From the NCBI GenBank assembly GCA_002424865.1, contig DILC01000088.1, positions 30,968 to 47,910 on the forward strand: DNA of 16,943 nt, in the 5' to 3' direction. This DNA comes from Rhodocyclaceae bacterium UBA5602 (GTDB taxonomy: Bacteria > Pseudomonadota > Gammaproteobacteria > Burkholderiales > Rhodocyclaceae). Numbering within the stretch: the first letter of the stretch is position 1; every line of letters starts with the position of its first letter. The notes beneath the pieces were generated by a model. The model was not told the DNA's origin and ran no database searches. It saw nothing but the letters and a program-made list of their open reading frames with translations. Of this stretch, positions 1 to 8,293 are shown in pieces. The translations under genes and the position numbers were made by a program.

Positions 1-51
1 CCTGCCGCCAGCGCCCTGGCTAAACCATCCACCGCAACAGCCGTGGAATAA
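1..51 (+). CDS. C-terminal end of upstream gene, probably an RND periplasmic adaptor (partial)
   Basis: Frame 1 is open from the window edge and ends in TAA at 49-51, giving 16 residues (PAASALAKPSTATAVE). This Ala/Pro/Thr-rich tail has no recognisable domain. The only reason to suggest a membrane-fusion (adaptor) protein is position: adaptor genes commonly sit directly upstream of an RND permease, their C-termini are often Ala/Pro-rich, and only 15 bp separate this stop from the permease start. The identity is inference; the open frame and stop are seen. Confidence 0.45.
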   Translation, partial: PAASALAKPSTATAVE

Positions 52-66
52 GGGGCGGCATAGCGC

Positions 67-3000
67 ATGAAAAACTTCAATATCTCCGCCTGGTCCATCC
101 GCCATCCTGCGATGGTGACTTATCTCATCATCATCCTGATGATCGCAGGCATCTTGTCTTACTTCAAGCTGGGCCGTGCCGAAGACCCTGACTTTACCTT
201 CCGCGTGATGGTGGTACGCACCCTGTGGCCAGGCGCAACGGCGACAGAGGTTGAACAGCAGATCTCTGAACGGCTGGAGAAAAAGCTGCAGGAAGTCGGC
301 AACCTTGACTACATACGCTCCAGTTCCAAACCGGGCGAGTCGCTCATTTTCATTTCACTCAACGAAAGCACGCCCCCTACGGTCGTGCCAGAAGCCTGGC
401 GGCAAGTCCGCCGCAAGCTGGATGACATTCGCAGCACCCTGCCAGCAGGCGTGGTCGGCCCTTTCCCGAACGATGAGTTTGGCGATGTGAACATGAACAT
501 CTTTGCCCTGGCTGGCAAGGATTTCACCATGGGCGAATTACGCCGTGAAGCCGACCGCATCGCACGCGAAATGCGCAATTTGGAGAACGTGAAAAAAGTT
601 GAACTGTTTGGCGTGCAGGAAGAAAAAATCTGGGTTGAAGCCGACCCGCAAAGACTCGCTGCCTTAGGCATCACCGCGCCCCAATTGTTCGATGCGGTAC
701 AAAAACAAAACGCCGTCACGCCCGCTGGCTTTGTGGAAACCGCCAGCGACCGCGTGCGGCTTAACATTACCGGCTCGTATAGCGCCGTTGGGCAAATCCA
801 GAACACCCAGTTGCGCGTGGGCGGCCAGAGCTTACGCTTAGGCGATATTGCCCAAGTGCGCCGCGGCTATGCCGAACCGGCCAACTGGCGCATGCGCTTT
901 AATGGGCAAGACGTGGTCGGCATTGGTGTGGTGATGAGCGCAGGCGGCAACATTCTGGCGCTGGGCAAAGACTTGGGCAAATTGTCCCAATCACTGAATG
1001 CCGCCCTGCCCGCGGGCATGGCGCTACACCAGGTAGCGGATCAACCGAGCTTTGTGGATCGCGCCATCCGCGTGTTCCTGACTTCGCTCGCTGAAGCCAT
1101 TGCCATTGTGCTGGCCGTCTCGTTTTTAACGCTGGGCTGGCGCACGGGCCTTGTGGTCGCCTTATCCATTCCACTGGTCCTGGCCATCACCTTCCTGTTA
1201 ATGAGTTTCTTTCACGTTGACTTGCAACGCATCTCGCTCGGCGCCTTGATTATTGCGCTGGGGCTGCTGGTCGATGACGCCATCATTGCCGTTGAAATGA
1301 TGGTGGTCAAGATCGAGCAGGGCTGGGACCGCGCCAAGGCGGCCACCTTTGCCTACACCTCCACGGCCTTCCCCATGCTCACCGGCACACTGATTACCGC
1401 AGCCGGCTTCATCCCCGTGGGCTTTGCCAAATCGGGGCCTGGCGAGTACATTTACTCAATGTTCGTGGTCGTCACCACGGCCCTGGTGACTTCATGGGTC
1501 GTCGCGGTGACTTTCACCCCATTCATTGGCTACAAGCTGCTGAACGTGGATAAGCTGCGCAAGTTCGGCAGCTCGCACCATAACGACATTTACGATACGC
1601 CGTTTTATCGCCGCTTCCGCAGCATCCTGACGTTGTGCTTGGCGCACCGCTGGAAAGTCATTGGCATTACGCTGGCGGCTTTTGTCCTTGCGCTCGTCGC
1701 ATTCAACCTGTTTGTACAAAAACAGTTCTTCCCGCATGCCGACCGCCAAGAGCTGATCGTTGACCTCTGGCTGCCGCAAGGGGCTTCGATTCAGGCCACC
1801 ACGGAAAGCGTGAAACGTGTTGAGCAATTGCTCGCCAAGAATCCGGGCGTCGATCATTACTCCAGCTATATCGGCAGTGGCGCACCCCGATTTTATTTGC
1901 CCCAGGATCAACAACTGCTGAATGATAATTTTGGCCAGTTATTGCTGGGCGCCAAGAGTATCGAAGCGCGCGAGCGCATCAAAAAGAGCCTGGAAGAGGA
2001 TTTCGATGCCCCAGATGGCCGCTGGGCTGGCGTGCGTGGCCGCGTGGTGCGTCTGGAAAATGGCCCGCCCGTCGGTTACATGGTGCAGTTTCGCGTCATG
2101 GGTGAAGACCTCACCCAGTTGCGCGCCGCCGCCCATCAAGTAGCAAACATCATGCGTCAGGATGACCGCCTGCGTGATGTGCATTTTGACTGGAATGACA
2201 AAATCAAGAACCTCCAGGTCGAGATCGACCAAGGCCGTGCGCGCGCATTGGGCGTCTCCACGCAAGATGTGGCGCTCGCCCTGCAAACCTGGCTGAACGG
2301 CGTGGCCATCACGCAATATCGCGAAGGCGACCAACTCATTGATGTGATGTGGCGCGCCCAGGGCGCGAGCGCGCGCACCCTGGAAAACCTGCCAGACTTG
2401 AGCATTGGCACAACGCAAGGGCGCAATGTGCCGCTCTCGCAAGTCGCCCGCCTGAAGCCAGTTTTAGAAGAAGGCCTGATCTGGCGCCGCAACCGCTTGC
2501 CCACCATCAGCGTACGCGCCGACGTACGCGGACATGTGGAAGGGCCGACCATCTCATCGGCCATCAACCCGCAACTCGATGCCATTCGCGCCAAGCTGCC
2601 ACCGGGTTTCCGCATCGAAATGGGCGGCTCGATCGAGGAATCCGCCAAAGCTGAAAAGTCCATCTCGGCAGGCTTCCCGCTCATGGTCGTGGTGGTCTTT
2701 ACCTTGTTGATGATGCAGCTCAACAGCATCAGCCGCAGCTTCATGGTGATTGCCATGGCGCCTTTGGGCATGATCGGCGTCTCCATCGGCTTGCTGGTCA
2801 GTGGTGCGCCTTTTGGCTTTGTGGCGACCACCGGCGTGATTGCCTTGATGGGCATGATCATGCGCAATGCCGTGATTCTGGTCGATCAAATCCGCCAGGA
2901 TGAGCAAGCCGGCAAAACCCCGTGGGATGCGGTTGTGGACTCCACCGTGCGCCGCCTGCGCCCCATCATGCTCACCGGTGCGGCTGCCGTGCTGGCCATG

Positions 3001-3204
3001 ATCCCCTTGGCATTCCAGGACTTCTGGGGACCGATGGCAATTGCTATCATGAGCGGCTTGATGATTGCCACAGTGCTCACTTGCCTTTTCTTGCCTGCCC
3101 TTTATGCGGCGGTCTTCAAGATACACAAGACCACGGCTGCAGCGCCTGCCCAGCCAATGGATGACACCAATTTTGATACGGTAAAACTAGATGATGGATA
3201 CTAA
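67..3204 (+). CDS. RND-family efflux pump, inner-membrane permease subunit
   Basis: A 1045-residue proton-driven exporter of the RND superfamily (AcrB-like HAE type), normally trimeric in the inner membrane and coupled to an adaptor and a TolC-type channel. Length fits the family. Residues 14-33 form the first membrane helix, followed by a large periplasmic porter region. The helix-4 motif GLLVDDAI (399-406) carries the paired Asp403/Asp404 of the proton relay. A second half repeats the layout, with membrane helices from about residue 870 on. In the helix-10 segment, where AcrB has Lys940, this protein has Arg933 in MIMRNAVILVDQ. The start is ATG at 67, with an AGGGG-type ribosome site about 12 bases upstream. 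The stop overlaps the next gene by 14 bp, so the two are probably cotranslated. The substrate (drug, solvent or lipid) cannot be read from sequence. The DD motif with MRN differs from the metal-exporting CzcA pattern, so heavy-metal efflux is less likely. Confidence 0.93.
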   Translation: MKNFNISAWSIRHPAMVTYLIIILMIAGILSYFKLGRAEDPDFTFRVMVVRTLWPGATATEVEQQISERLEKKLQEVGNLDYIRSSSKPGESLIFISLNESTPPTVVPEAWRQVRRKLDDIRSTLPAGVVGPFPNDEFGDVNMNIFALAGKDFTMGELRREADRIAREMRNLENVKKVELFGVQEEKIWVEADPQRLAALGITAPQLFDAVQKQNAVTPAGFVETASDRVRLNITGSYSAVGQIQNTQLRVGGQSLRLGDIAQVRRGYAEPANWRMRFNGQDVVGIGVVMSAGGNILALGKDLGKLSQSLNAALPAGMALHQVADQPSFVDRAIRVFLTSLAEAIAIVLAVSFLTLGWRTGLVVALSIPLVLAITFLLMSFFHVDLQRISLGALIIALGLLVDDAIIAVEMMVVKIEQGWDRAKAATFAYTSTAFPMLTGTLITAAGFIPVGFAKSGPGEYIYSMFVVVTTALVTSWVVAVTFTPFIGYKLLNVDKLRKFGSSHHNDIYDTPFYRRFRSILTLCLAHRWKVIGITLAAFVLALVAFNLFVQKQFFPHADRQELIVDLWLPQGASIQATTESVKRVEQLLAKNPGVDHYSSYIGSGAPRFYLPQDQQLLNDNFGQLLLGAKSIEARERIKKSLEEDFDAPDGRWAGVRGRVVRLENGPPVGYMVQFRVMGEDLTQLRAAAHQVANIMRQDDRLRDVHFDWNDKIKNLQVEIDQGRARALGVSTQDVALALQTWLNGVAITQYREGDQLIDVMWRAQGASARTLENLPDLSIGTTQGRNVPLSQVARLKPVLEEGLIWRRNRLPTISVRADVRGHVEGPTISSAINPQLDAIRAKLPPGFRIEMGGSIEESAKAEKSISAGFPLMVVVVFTLLMMQLNSISRSFMVIAMAPLGMIGVSIGLLVSGAPFGFVATTGVIALMGMIMRNAVILVDQIRQDEQAGKTPWDAVVDSTVRRLRPIMLTGAAAVLAMIPLAFQDFWGPMAIAIMSGLMIATVLTCLFLPALYAAVFKIHKTTAAAPAQPMDDTNFDTVKLDDGY

Positions 3205-3844
3205 TCAAGCCCGCTTCAACATGATCGAACAGCAGTTGCGCCCCGCAGGCGTGTTAGCCGCGGATGTGCTCAATACCCTCGCCAGGGTACAGCGCGAAAA
3301 ATTCGTGCCTGATGCCTACCGCCACCTGGCCTTTGCGGAAACCAGCATTCCCTTGGGGCACGGCGCACGGATGTTCGCGCCTGAACTGGAAGCGCTGGCC
3401 TTGCAAGCGCTGGCCGTACAAGCGGATGAGACGGTGCTGGAAATTGGCACCGGCTCAGGCTACATGGCCGCGCTCCTGGCGCAACAGGCGCGCCATGTGT
3501 GCACCTATGAAATCGAGCCTGCTCTAGCCGCTGGCGCGCGCGCCGCACTGGATCGCGCCGGTATCCGCAACGTCCAAGCCATTACCGGCGATGGCCTCGC
3601 GGCCCGCGCGCCCCAAGCGCCCTTTGATGTGATCATGGTCTCGGGCGCTGTCACGGCGGTGCCACAGTCCTTGCTGGAGCAGCTAAAACCTGGCGGCAGA
3701 TTATTTGCCGTCACCGGCACACGCCCGGCCATGCACGCCACCTTGATTGAACGCGTGGGTGAAGATTTTCATCACAAGGCGCTGTTTGAAACGGATGTGG
3801 CCTATCTGCAAGGCGCAGCGCCTGCAGCGCAGTTTTCTTTTTAA
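3191..3844 (+). CDS. Protein-L-isoaspartate O-methyltransferase-like protein (divergent Pcm paralogue)
   Basis: A 217-residue SAM-dependent methyltransferase of the Pcm (PIMT) family, which repairs isoaspartyl residues in damaged proteins. The family N-terminus (QARFNMIEQQLRP) and the SAM-binding motif VLEIGTGSGYMAALLA (residues 82-97, followed by an acidic YEIE at 106-109) are clear. However, the loop that in canonical Pcm reads roughly Gly-x-Thr-x-Ser-Gln-Pro and carries the catalytic Ser is replaced here by GHGARMFAPELEAL (56-69), with no Ser. This suggests the protein may not be a standard repair enzyme. Homologues are usually annotated simply as Pcm and are found beside tolC in related bacteria (recalled). 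ATG 3191 and ATG 3194 are adjacent and either could be the start. The gene overlaps the RND stop by 14 bp and is followed 66 bp later by the rhodanese, so it probably belongs to this operon. Confidence 0.85.
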   Translation: MMDTNQARFNMIEQQLRPAGVLAADVLNTLARVQREKFVPDAYRHLAFAETSIPLGHGARMFAPELEALALQALAVQADETVLEIGTGSGYMAALLAQQARHVCTYEIEPALAAGARAALDRAGIRNVQAITGDGLAARAPQAPFDVIMVSGAVTAVPQSLLEQLKPGGRLFAVTGTRPAMHATLIERVGEDFHHKALFETDVAYLQGAAPAAQFSF

Positions 3845-3910
3845 TTCTGGCAGCCAAGCAAGTAACCGGGCTGGCTATTGGCCACCACACAGCGCCTCAG
3901 CGGAGACACC

Positions 3911-4234
3911 ATGCAACACATCACTGCCCCCCAGTTGCACACCTGGCTAAATGATAGCAGCCGCAAGCCGCCGCTCTTGCTGGACGTGCGCGAACCATGG
4001 GAGTTCGCCACTTGCCATATCCCCGGCGCGGTCAATATCCCGATGCACACCGTGCCCGCGCGCCATACCGAGCTGGACAGCAACACCGAGATCGTCATGA
4101 TTTGCCACCATGGCGCGCGCAGCTTTCAATCCGGCTTGTTTCTTGAAAGGGCCGGGTTCGGCAAGATTACCAACTTGCAAGGCGGTGTTGCCGCGTGGGC
4201 GCAGGACGTCGATGCCACAATGCCCACTTATTGA
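3911..4234 (+). CDS. Single-domain rhodanese-like sulfurtransferase
   Basis: A 107-residue cytoplasmic rhodanese-fold protein of GlpE/PspE size, transferring sulfane sulfur through a cysteine persulfide. The LLLDVREPWEFATCHIPGA block (residues 22-40) is the conserved N-terminal rhodanese signature. Cys65 heads the six-residue active-site loop CHHGAR (65-70), typical of the CxxGxR class. LQGGVAAW (89-96) is the C-terminal hallmark. The frame is open upstream to a TTG at 3878, but ATG 3911 is preferred: it has a GGAG ribosome site at 3902-3905 and homologues start near the ITAPQL segment. No signal peptide is seen. The gene lies between the Pcm-like gene and tolC, a conserved neighbourhood whose functional logic is unknown. 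The sulfur acceptor cannot be inferred. Confidence 0.92.
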   Translation: MQHITAPQLHTWLNDSSRKPPLLLDVREPWEFATCHIPGAVNIPMHTVPARHTELDSNTEIVMICHHGARSFQSGLFLERAGFGKITNLQGGVAAWAQDVDATMPTY

Positions 4235-4269
4235 CGCCTATGCCGCACTTCATTCACCTGCCGCCCATC

Positions 4270-4320
4270 GTTCCGATGAGCCGCCCCGGACCATGAAATC
4301 CATCCACTTCGTTGCGCTAA
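4270..4320 (+). repeat. Dispersed repeat family C, copy 1 (51 bp)
   Basis: This block in the rhodanese-tolC gap matches 8407-8457 at 47 of 51 positions by direct comparison. Both begin GTTCCGATGAGCCGCCCCG and run through ATGAAATCCATCCACT to a final CTAA. The contained ATG opens only a 13-codon frame here, so it is not treated as a gene. The rest of the 148-bp gap holds the tolC ribosome site (GGAGC, 4375-4379) and no clear promoter. Confidence 0.8.
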
Positions 4321-4382
4321 GGGCTGGCAAATGAGCCCGCCCCGTCCATCCGCTACGCACTAGCGCCCCCACCGGAGCACCC

Positions 4383-5741
4383 ATGAACAAATTTCGCCTG
4401 AAAAAATCCACCTGCGCCGTATTCTTGAGCTGTTCGCTCACGGCAAGCTTGCTCACGTTAAGCAATCCGGCGCACGCAACCGATCTGCTCTCTGCCTATC
4501 ACAATGCCGTCGCTTATGACGCACAATTTGCCGCCGCGCGTGCAGCCCTGGAGGCCGGGCGCGAAAAACTGCCCCAGGGACGCGCCGGCTTATTGCCCAA
4601 TATCGGCTTGAATGGCAGCACCGCATGGAACGACAACCGCAGCACCCCGCGGGCGACAGGCATTGAGAACACGGCCAAATACAACACCAACGGCTGGACG
4701 GTGAGCTTGACCCAGCCTTTATTCCGCTGGCAGAACTGGGTGGCTTACAACCAATCGGAACTGGCCGTCACGCTCGCTAAAGCGCAGTTCGCACAAGCCC
4801 GCCAGGATCTGATTTTGCGGGTTTCCCAAGCCTATTTTGACGTGTTGTTGGCGCAAGACGCGCTCGCTACGGTACAAGCGCAAAAGGTCGCCACCACCGA
4901 ACAGCTTGCCTCGGCCAAACGCTCGTTTGAAGTCGGCACAGCCACCATTACCGATACCAACGAAGCCCAGTCACGCTACGATTTGCTCGTCGCGCAAGAA
5001 ATTGCCGCGCAAAACGATCTGGCGGTCAAGCAGGAAACCCTGCGCACGGTGGTCGGCAAGGAAACCGGCACGCTGGCAAACCTGCGCCCTGGCGTCACCT
5101 TGTTAAGCCCGCAACCTAACGACATGTCGGCATGGGTTAGCATGGCGGAAACCGTCAACCCGGGTGTGGCCAGTGCCCAGGCGGCATTTGAAATTGCCAC
5201 GCGCGAGGTTGAACGGCAACGTGCCGGGCATTACCCCACGCTGGATCTCATCGCCAGCCACGGCAAGAGCGGCATCGGCACCGAGGGCGCAGCGGCCTTT
5301 GGTGGCCTGGATAACCGCAGCAATACCATCGGCCTGCAACTTTCCATCCCGGTTTATTCCGGTGGCGCGACCGTATCCCGCGACAGGGAAGCCGTGGCCT
5401 TGAAAGAAAAAGCCGCATCTGACCTGGACTACGCCCGCCGTCAGGCCGCACTCAGCGCCAGGCAGTCTTACCTGGGTGTGAATGCCGGGCTATCGCAAGT
5501 CAAAGCCTTTGAAGCCGCGCTCGTTTCATCGCAATCCTCACTGGATTCAAACAAGCTGGGCTATGACGTTGGCGTGCGCATCAACATTGACGTGCTCAAC
5601 GCGCAAAGCCAGCTTTATGCCACGCAACAAAGCCTGTCCAAAGCCCGGCTGGATACCCTCTTGGCCTTGCTGCGCCTGAAGTCAGCCGCAGGCAGCTTGA
5701 ACGAGCAGGACGTGCAAGCCGTGAATGCTTTATTGCAATAA
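4383..5741 (+). CDS. tolC: TolC-family outer-membrane efflux / type I secretion channel protein
   Basis: A 452-residue outer-membrane factor; the trimer forms a beta-barrel plus a long periplasmic alpha-barrel through which tripartite pumps export substrates. Residues 1-32 are a signal peptide (basic MNKFRLKK, hydrophobic core, cleavage after AHA). The mature protein starts TDLLSAYHNAVAYDAQF, the standard TolC opening. The two internal OEP repeats are visible: QAYFDVLLAQDA (149-160) in the first half and GYDVGVRINIDVLNAQ (393-408) in the second. Length is close to E. coli TolC. The start ATG follows GGAGC with about 6-base spacing. It lies downstream of an RND permease on the same strand, so it is a plausible exit duct for that pump, but TolC proteins usually serve several pumps. 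Its stop is 90 bp from the convergent waaA. Confidence 0.94.
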   Translation: MNKFRLKKSTCAVFLSCSLTASLLTLSNPAHATDLLSAYHNAVAYDAQFAAARAALEAGREKLPQGRAGLLPNIGLNGSTAWNDNRSTPRATGIENTAKYNTNGWTVSLTQPLFRWQNWVAYNQSELAVTLAKAQFAQARQDLILRVSQAYFDVLLAQDALATVQAQKVATTEQLASAKRSFEVGTATITDTNEAQSRYDLLVAQEIAAQNDLAVKQETLRTVVGKETGTLANLRPGVTLLSPQPNDMSAWVSMAETVNPGVASAQAAFEIATREVERQRAGHYPTLDLIASHGKSGIGTEGAAAFGGLDNRSNTIGLQLSIPVYSGGATVSRDREAVALKEKAASDLDYARRQAALSARQSYLGVNAGLSQVKAFEAALVSSQSSLDSNKLGYDVGVRINIDVLNAQSQLYATQQSLSKARLDTLLALLRLKSAAGSLNEQDVQAVNALLQ

Positions 5742-5768
5742 GGCGGCCATCAGCAGCGAGCAAAATTC

Positions 5769-5809
5769 AAAGCAAGCAATGCGCCATCGCGGCATGCCGC
5801 TTGCCTTTT
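5769..5809. terminator. Candidate bidirectional terminator between tolC and waaA
   Basis: The convergent gap holds an imperfect hairpin. AAAGCAAGC on the left pairs with GCTTGCCTTT on the right (one bulged C), with an inner ATGC/GCAT pairing. The right arm also contains the perfect 12-bp palindrome GCGGCATGCCGC at 5789-5800. The A-rich left edge and TTTT right edge would serve both strands. Stem quality is modest and no folding energy was computed. Confidence 0.45.
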
Positions 5810-5831
5810 GCATCGGGTGGGATGGCCGGCG

Positions 5832-7271
5832 CTAGGACTCGATCAAGGCAGCCATCAAACCCACGCTAACCGCAGTGGCGCCGCGATGGCGCTGGGCAAA
5901 ATCCAGCCCGGCCCCACGCATGTTTTGGCGGGCAACCACGCCTTGCGCGGATGGCCCATCCAGCAAACACAACACTTGACGCACTAAATCATCCGCGTCT
6001 TGAATCGGGATCGCTGCGCCACAAGCCACCGCTTCTTTGGCCGCCTGGGCGAAATTGAAAGTCGACGGCCCGAGCAGCACGGGTGTCCCCACAGCGCAAG
6101 CTTCGATCAAATTCTGGCTGCCATAATCCTTCAAGCTGCCGCCGATAAACGCCACATCCGCCGTGGCGTACCAGGCAAACAACTCGCCCATGCTATCGCC
6201 TAGCCATACCTGGGTCGCCGGTGAAACCAATGGCGCCTTTGGTGCGCTGCCTGTCGCGGCTTGATCCTCACTGCGCCGCTGCAGCGTCAAGCCTTGCGCC
6301 ACAACCAGGCGCGCGACCTCATCGAAGCGCTGCGGATGGCGCGGCACGATGATCAAGAGCGGCGGCGTCTTTTCATGGGTGCCGCCATCGTTGCTGTCCC
6401 CTGCATGCCCACTCCCCATCGCCGTCTCGCCAGCGCCGACTTTTTGCCTGTCCGGAAAAATCTGATAGTTCCTTAATGCCCTCGCCCACGCCGCCAGAAT
6501 CAGCGCTTCTTCACCCTCCCGCGTGCTGGCGGCAAGCCACACGGCGCGCTGGCCAATGCGCGCGCGCAACCGTTGCGCTAACGCCAGCTGCGCTGGCGGC
6601 GGCTCAAGATCAAATTTCATGTTGCCCGTAACATGCACCTTGGCAGCATCCAGCGGTGCGCCCAAAGCGGACAAGCGCGCAGCATCTTCTGCCGATTGCG
6701 CACCGATCAGCCCAAACGCCTGCACGGCCTCGCGCGCCAGCTGTGGCCAGCGCGCATAGCGCCGGGCTGAACGCACAGACAGGCGCGCGTTCAGCAAACA
6801 CACCGGCACACCCGCCGCACGACACTCGGCCAAGAGGTTCGGCCAGATTTCCGTTTCCATCATCACGCCGATGGCGGGCCGATAACGCCGCAAAAAACGC
6901 CGCATCGCGCCCGGCGTGTCGTAGGGCAGATAACAATGTGCCACTTGGTCGCCAAACAAGGCCGCAGATGTCTCCCGCCCGGTGGGCGTCATGTGCGTCA
7001 GCAAAAACCGGTGCCTGGGGTAACGCGCCCGCAAAGCCGTCAGCAAAGGCTGCACAGCGCGCGTCTCGCCCACGGAGACGGCATGCAGCCAAATGACAGG
7101 CGGCGTGGGGGCGGGGTTTGCGGCATCCGTCCGCTCGGGGAAGAAGCCCCAGCGCTCGTCCCAGTGGCGCAAATAGGCGCTTTGCCGCCTGGCTCGCCAC
7201 AGCAGATAAACCGCCGCCCATGGCAAGAGCAGGAAAATAATCAGCGTATAAAAAAACCGTTGCCGACTCAC
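5832..7271 (-). CDS. waaA: 3-deoxy-D-manno-octulosonic acid (Kdo) transferase
   Basis: A 479-residue inner-membrane GT30 glycosyltransferase (WaaA/KdtA) that adds Kdo from CMP-Kdo to the lipid A precursor, an essential step in lipopolysaccharide assembly. Seen: an N-terminal membrane anchor (residues 7-24), HAVSVGE (63-69) with the conserved Glu considered the general base, PTGRETSAALFG and METEIWPN blocks, a C-terminal PRHPQRFDEV region, and the nucleotide-binding GGSLKDYGSQNLIEA followed by GTPVLLGPSTFNFA. The GTG at 7271 is chosen as start because it has an AGGGG ribosome site and lies 14 bp after the waaC stop; the longer open frame to 7406 would overlap waaC deeply. Odd: about 33-36 extra residues (roughly 267-302) lie between the WARA and LLIIVPRHP segments, where the family has only a short linker. 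Part of this insertion is repeat E. Related enzymes are usually about 420-430 residues. Confidence 0.95.
   Translation of the reverse strand: MSRQRFFYTLIIFLLLPWAAVYLLWRARRQSAYLRHWDERWGFFPERTDAANPAPTPPVIWLHAVSVGETRAVQPLLTALRARYPRHRFLLTHMTPTGRETSAALFGDQVAHCYLPYDTPGAMRRFLRRYRPAIGVMMETEIWPNLLAECRAAGVPVCLLNARLSVRSARRYARWPQLAREAVQAFGLIGAQSAEDAARLSALGAPLDAAKVHVTGNMKFDLEPPPAQLALAQRLRARIGQRAVWLAASTREGEEALILAAWARALRNYQIFPDRQKVGAGETAMGSGHAGDSNDGGTHEKTPPLLIIVPRHPQRFDEVARLVVAQGLTLQRRSEDQAATGSAPKAPLVSPATQVWLGDSMGELFAWYATADVAFIGGSLKDYGSQNLIEACAVGTPVLLGPSTFNFAQAAKEAVACGAAIPIQDADDLVRQVLCLLDGPSAQGVVARQNMRGAGLDFAQRHRGATAVSVGLMAALIES
6418..6445 (-). repeat. Dispersed repeat family E, copy in waaA
   Basis: Read on the minus strand, this 28-bp block begins AAAAAGTCGGCGCTGG and ends AGACGGCGAT. 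It matches the asmA copy at 27 of 28 positions and the comM copy (opposite strand) at all 26 shared positions. It is translated as KVGAGETAM inside the WaaA insertion, the same frame as KVGAGKTAI in asmA. Confidence 0.8.
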
Positions 7272-7285
7272 TTTTATGCCCCTGC

Positions 7286-8293
7286 TTAAATCCAGGCTTC
7301 GATGCTGCGGAGCACTTCGGCCAGCGTGGGCGGCGCACCGGGCGCGCCCAGATTTACGGCCCAGTTGCCCGCCAAAACGCCCGTAAGGGTCGGATTGGAC
7401 GCGCAAAACAAGGCCAGGGTCGGGCGTCCCAAAGCAGCGGCCAAATGCACCAGCCCAGTGTCCACGCCCACCACAAACCGCGCTGCCCCACAGTAGCTGG
7501 CGAGCTCACGCAAAGACAATAAAGGCAAAGCCACAGCGCCCGGAATAAGCTTGGCCAAGCGCTGTGCGCGCGCCTGTTCCGGTGCGTTACCGCTGGGCAA
7601 CAAGCACCGCAAACCTCGTGCGGCCAAAGCACAACCCAAATCCTGCCAGTGCGGCTCTGGCCATAATTTATCCTCACGCGAGGTGGCGGTAAGCAACAAA
7701 ACGGCATTGTCCTGCGCCCCTGGCGCAACCCCTGATTGGGCAAGGACGGGCGGGGCAACAATGCCATAACTTTCCGCGCCCATCTGCGGCGTGACGGTAT
7801 AACCCAAGGCCGCTGCGGCCAGCTGCCGGTTACGCAACACGGCGTGCTGCCCTTGGGCGACAGGCAGGGCGCAGTTATAAAACAAGGCCGCCAAAGGTTC
7901 CCGCGCACTGGCAAAACCAAACCCCGCGCGCAGGGGACGGGAGATGGGCGGCGCCCCCGGCGAGCCGGATAATCTTGCCAGGCGCGCCACCAGGGCGCTC
8001 TTTAACAACCCCTGGGTGTCGATAACCGCATCATAAGGCGTGCTGCGCAAGGCGGCGTAAAAGCCACGCATCGCCTGCCAGGTGTCTCTCGCCAATAAGG
8101 CCTTGCGCCAGCGCCGCAGCGCGATCGGAATGACCCGCGCAACACCGGGATGCAGCGCTGGAATATCGGCAAACCCCTCTTCCACCACCCAGTCAATCTG
8201 CGCGTTGGCCAAGGCATTGTGCACATCCGTCACCACGGGCAAATTGTGAATGACATCACCCAGGGATGACGTTTTAACCAGAAGGATACGCAT
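7286..8293 (-). CDS. waaC: Lipopolysaccharide heptosyltransferase I
   Basis: A 335-residue GT9 enzyme that transfers L-glycero-D-manno-heptose from ADP-heptose to the first Kdo of the lipopolysaccharide inner core, on the cytoplasmic face of the inner membrane. The N-terminus MRILLVKTSSLGDVIHNLPV closely follows E. coli WaaC, including Asp13 of SSLGD. WVVEEGFADIPALHPGV is a WaaC-specific block. VGVDTGLVHLAAALGRPTLALF (residues with the DTG-x-x-H signature) is the ADP-heptose binding region. ATG 8293 is chosen over an upstream in-frame ATG at 8365 because homologues start at MRILLVK and the extra 24 residues look non-native. Only 14 bp separate it from waaA, so the two are almost certainly cotranscribed and act in consecutive pathway steps. 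Confidence 0.95.
   Translation of the reverse strand: MRILLVKTSSLGDVIHNLPVVTDVHNALANAQIDWVVEEGFADIPALHPGVARVIPIALRRWRKALLARDTWQAMRGFYAALRSTPYDAVIDTQGLLKSALVARLARLSGSPGAPPISRPLRAGFGFASAREPLAALFYNCALPVAQGQHAVLRNRQLAAAALGYTVTPQMGAESYGIVAPPVLAQSGVAPGAQDNAVLLLTATSREDKLWPEPHWQDLGCALAARGLRCLLPSGNAPEQARAQRLAKLIPGAVALPLLSLRELASYCGAARFVVGVDTGLVHLAAALGRPTLALFCASNPTLTGVLAGNWAVNLGAPGAPPTLAEVLRSIEAWI

Noticed and set aside
2157..3126. Long antisense open frames (236 and 190 codons) within the 3' half of the RND pump gene
   Set aside because: They are fully inside a strongly conserved gene, have compositions typical of reverse-frame translation (Met/Ser/Arg-rich or His/Gln/Asp-rich) and no recognisable domain.
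6418..6445. Repeat E as a Rho-independent terminator (plus-strand T run after a GC-rich segment)
   Set aside because: The stem is poorly paired, and three of four copies lie inside open genes where termination would be harmful. Only the degenerate 10648 copy could plausibly act that way.
7272..7406. 45-residue N-terminal extension of WaaA from an ATG at 7406
   Set aside because: It would overlap the waaC 3' end by about 120 bp in another frame; the GTG at 7271 has a good ribosome site and gives the family N-terminus.
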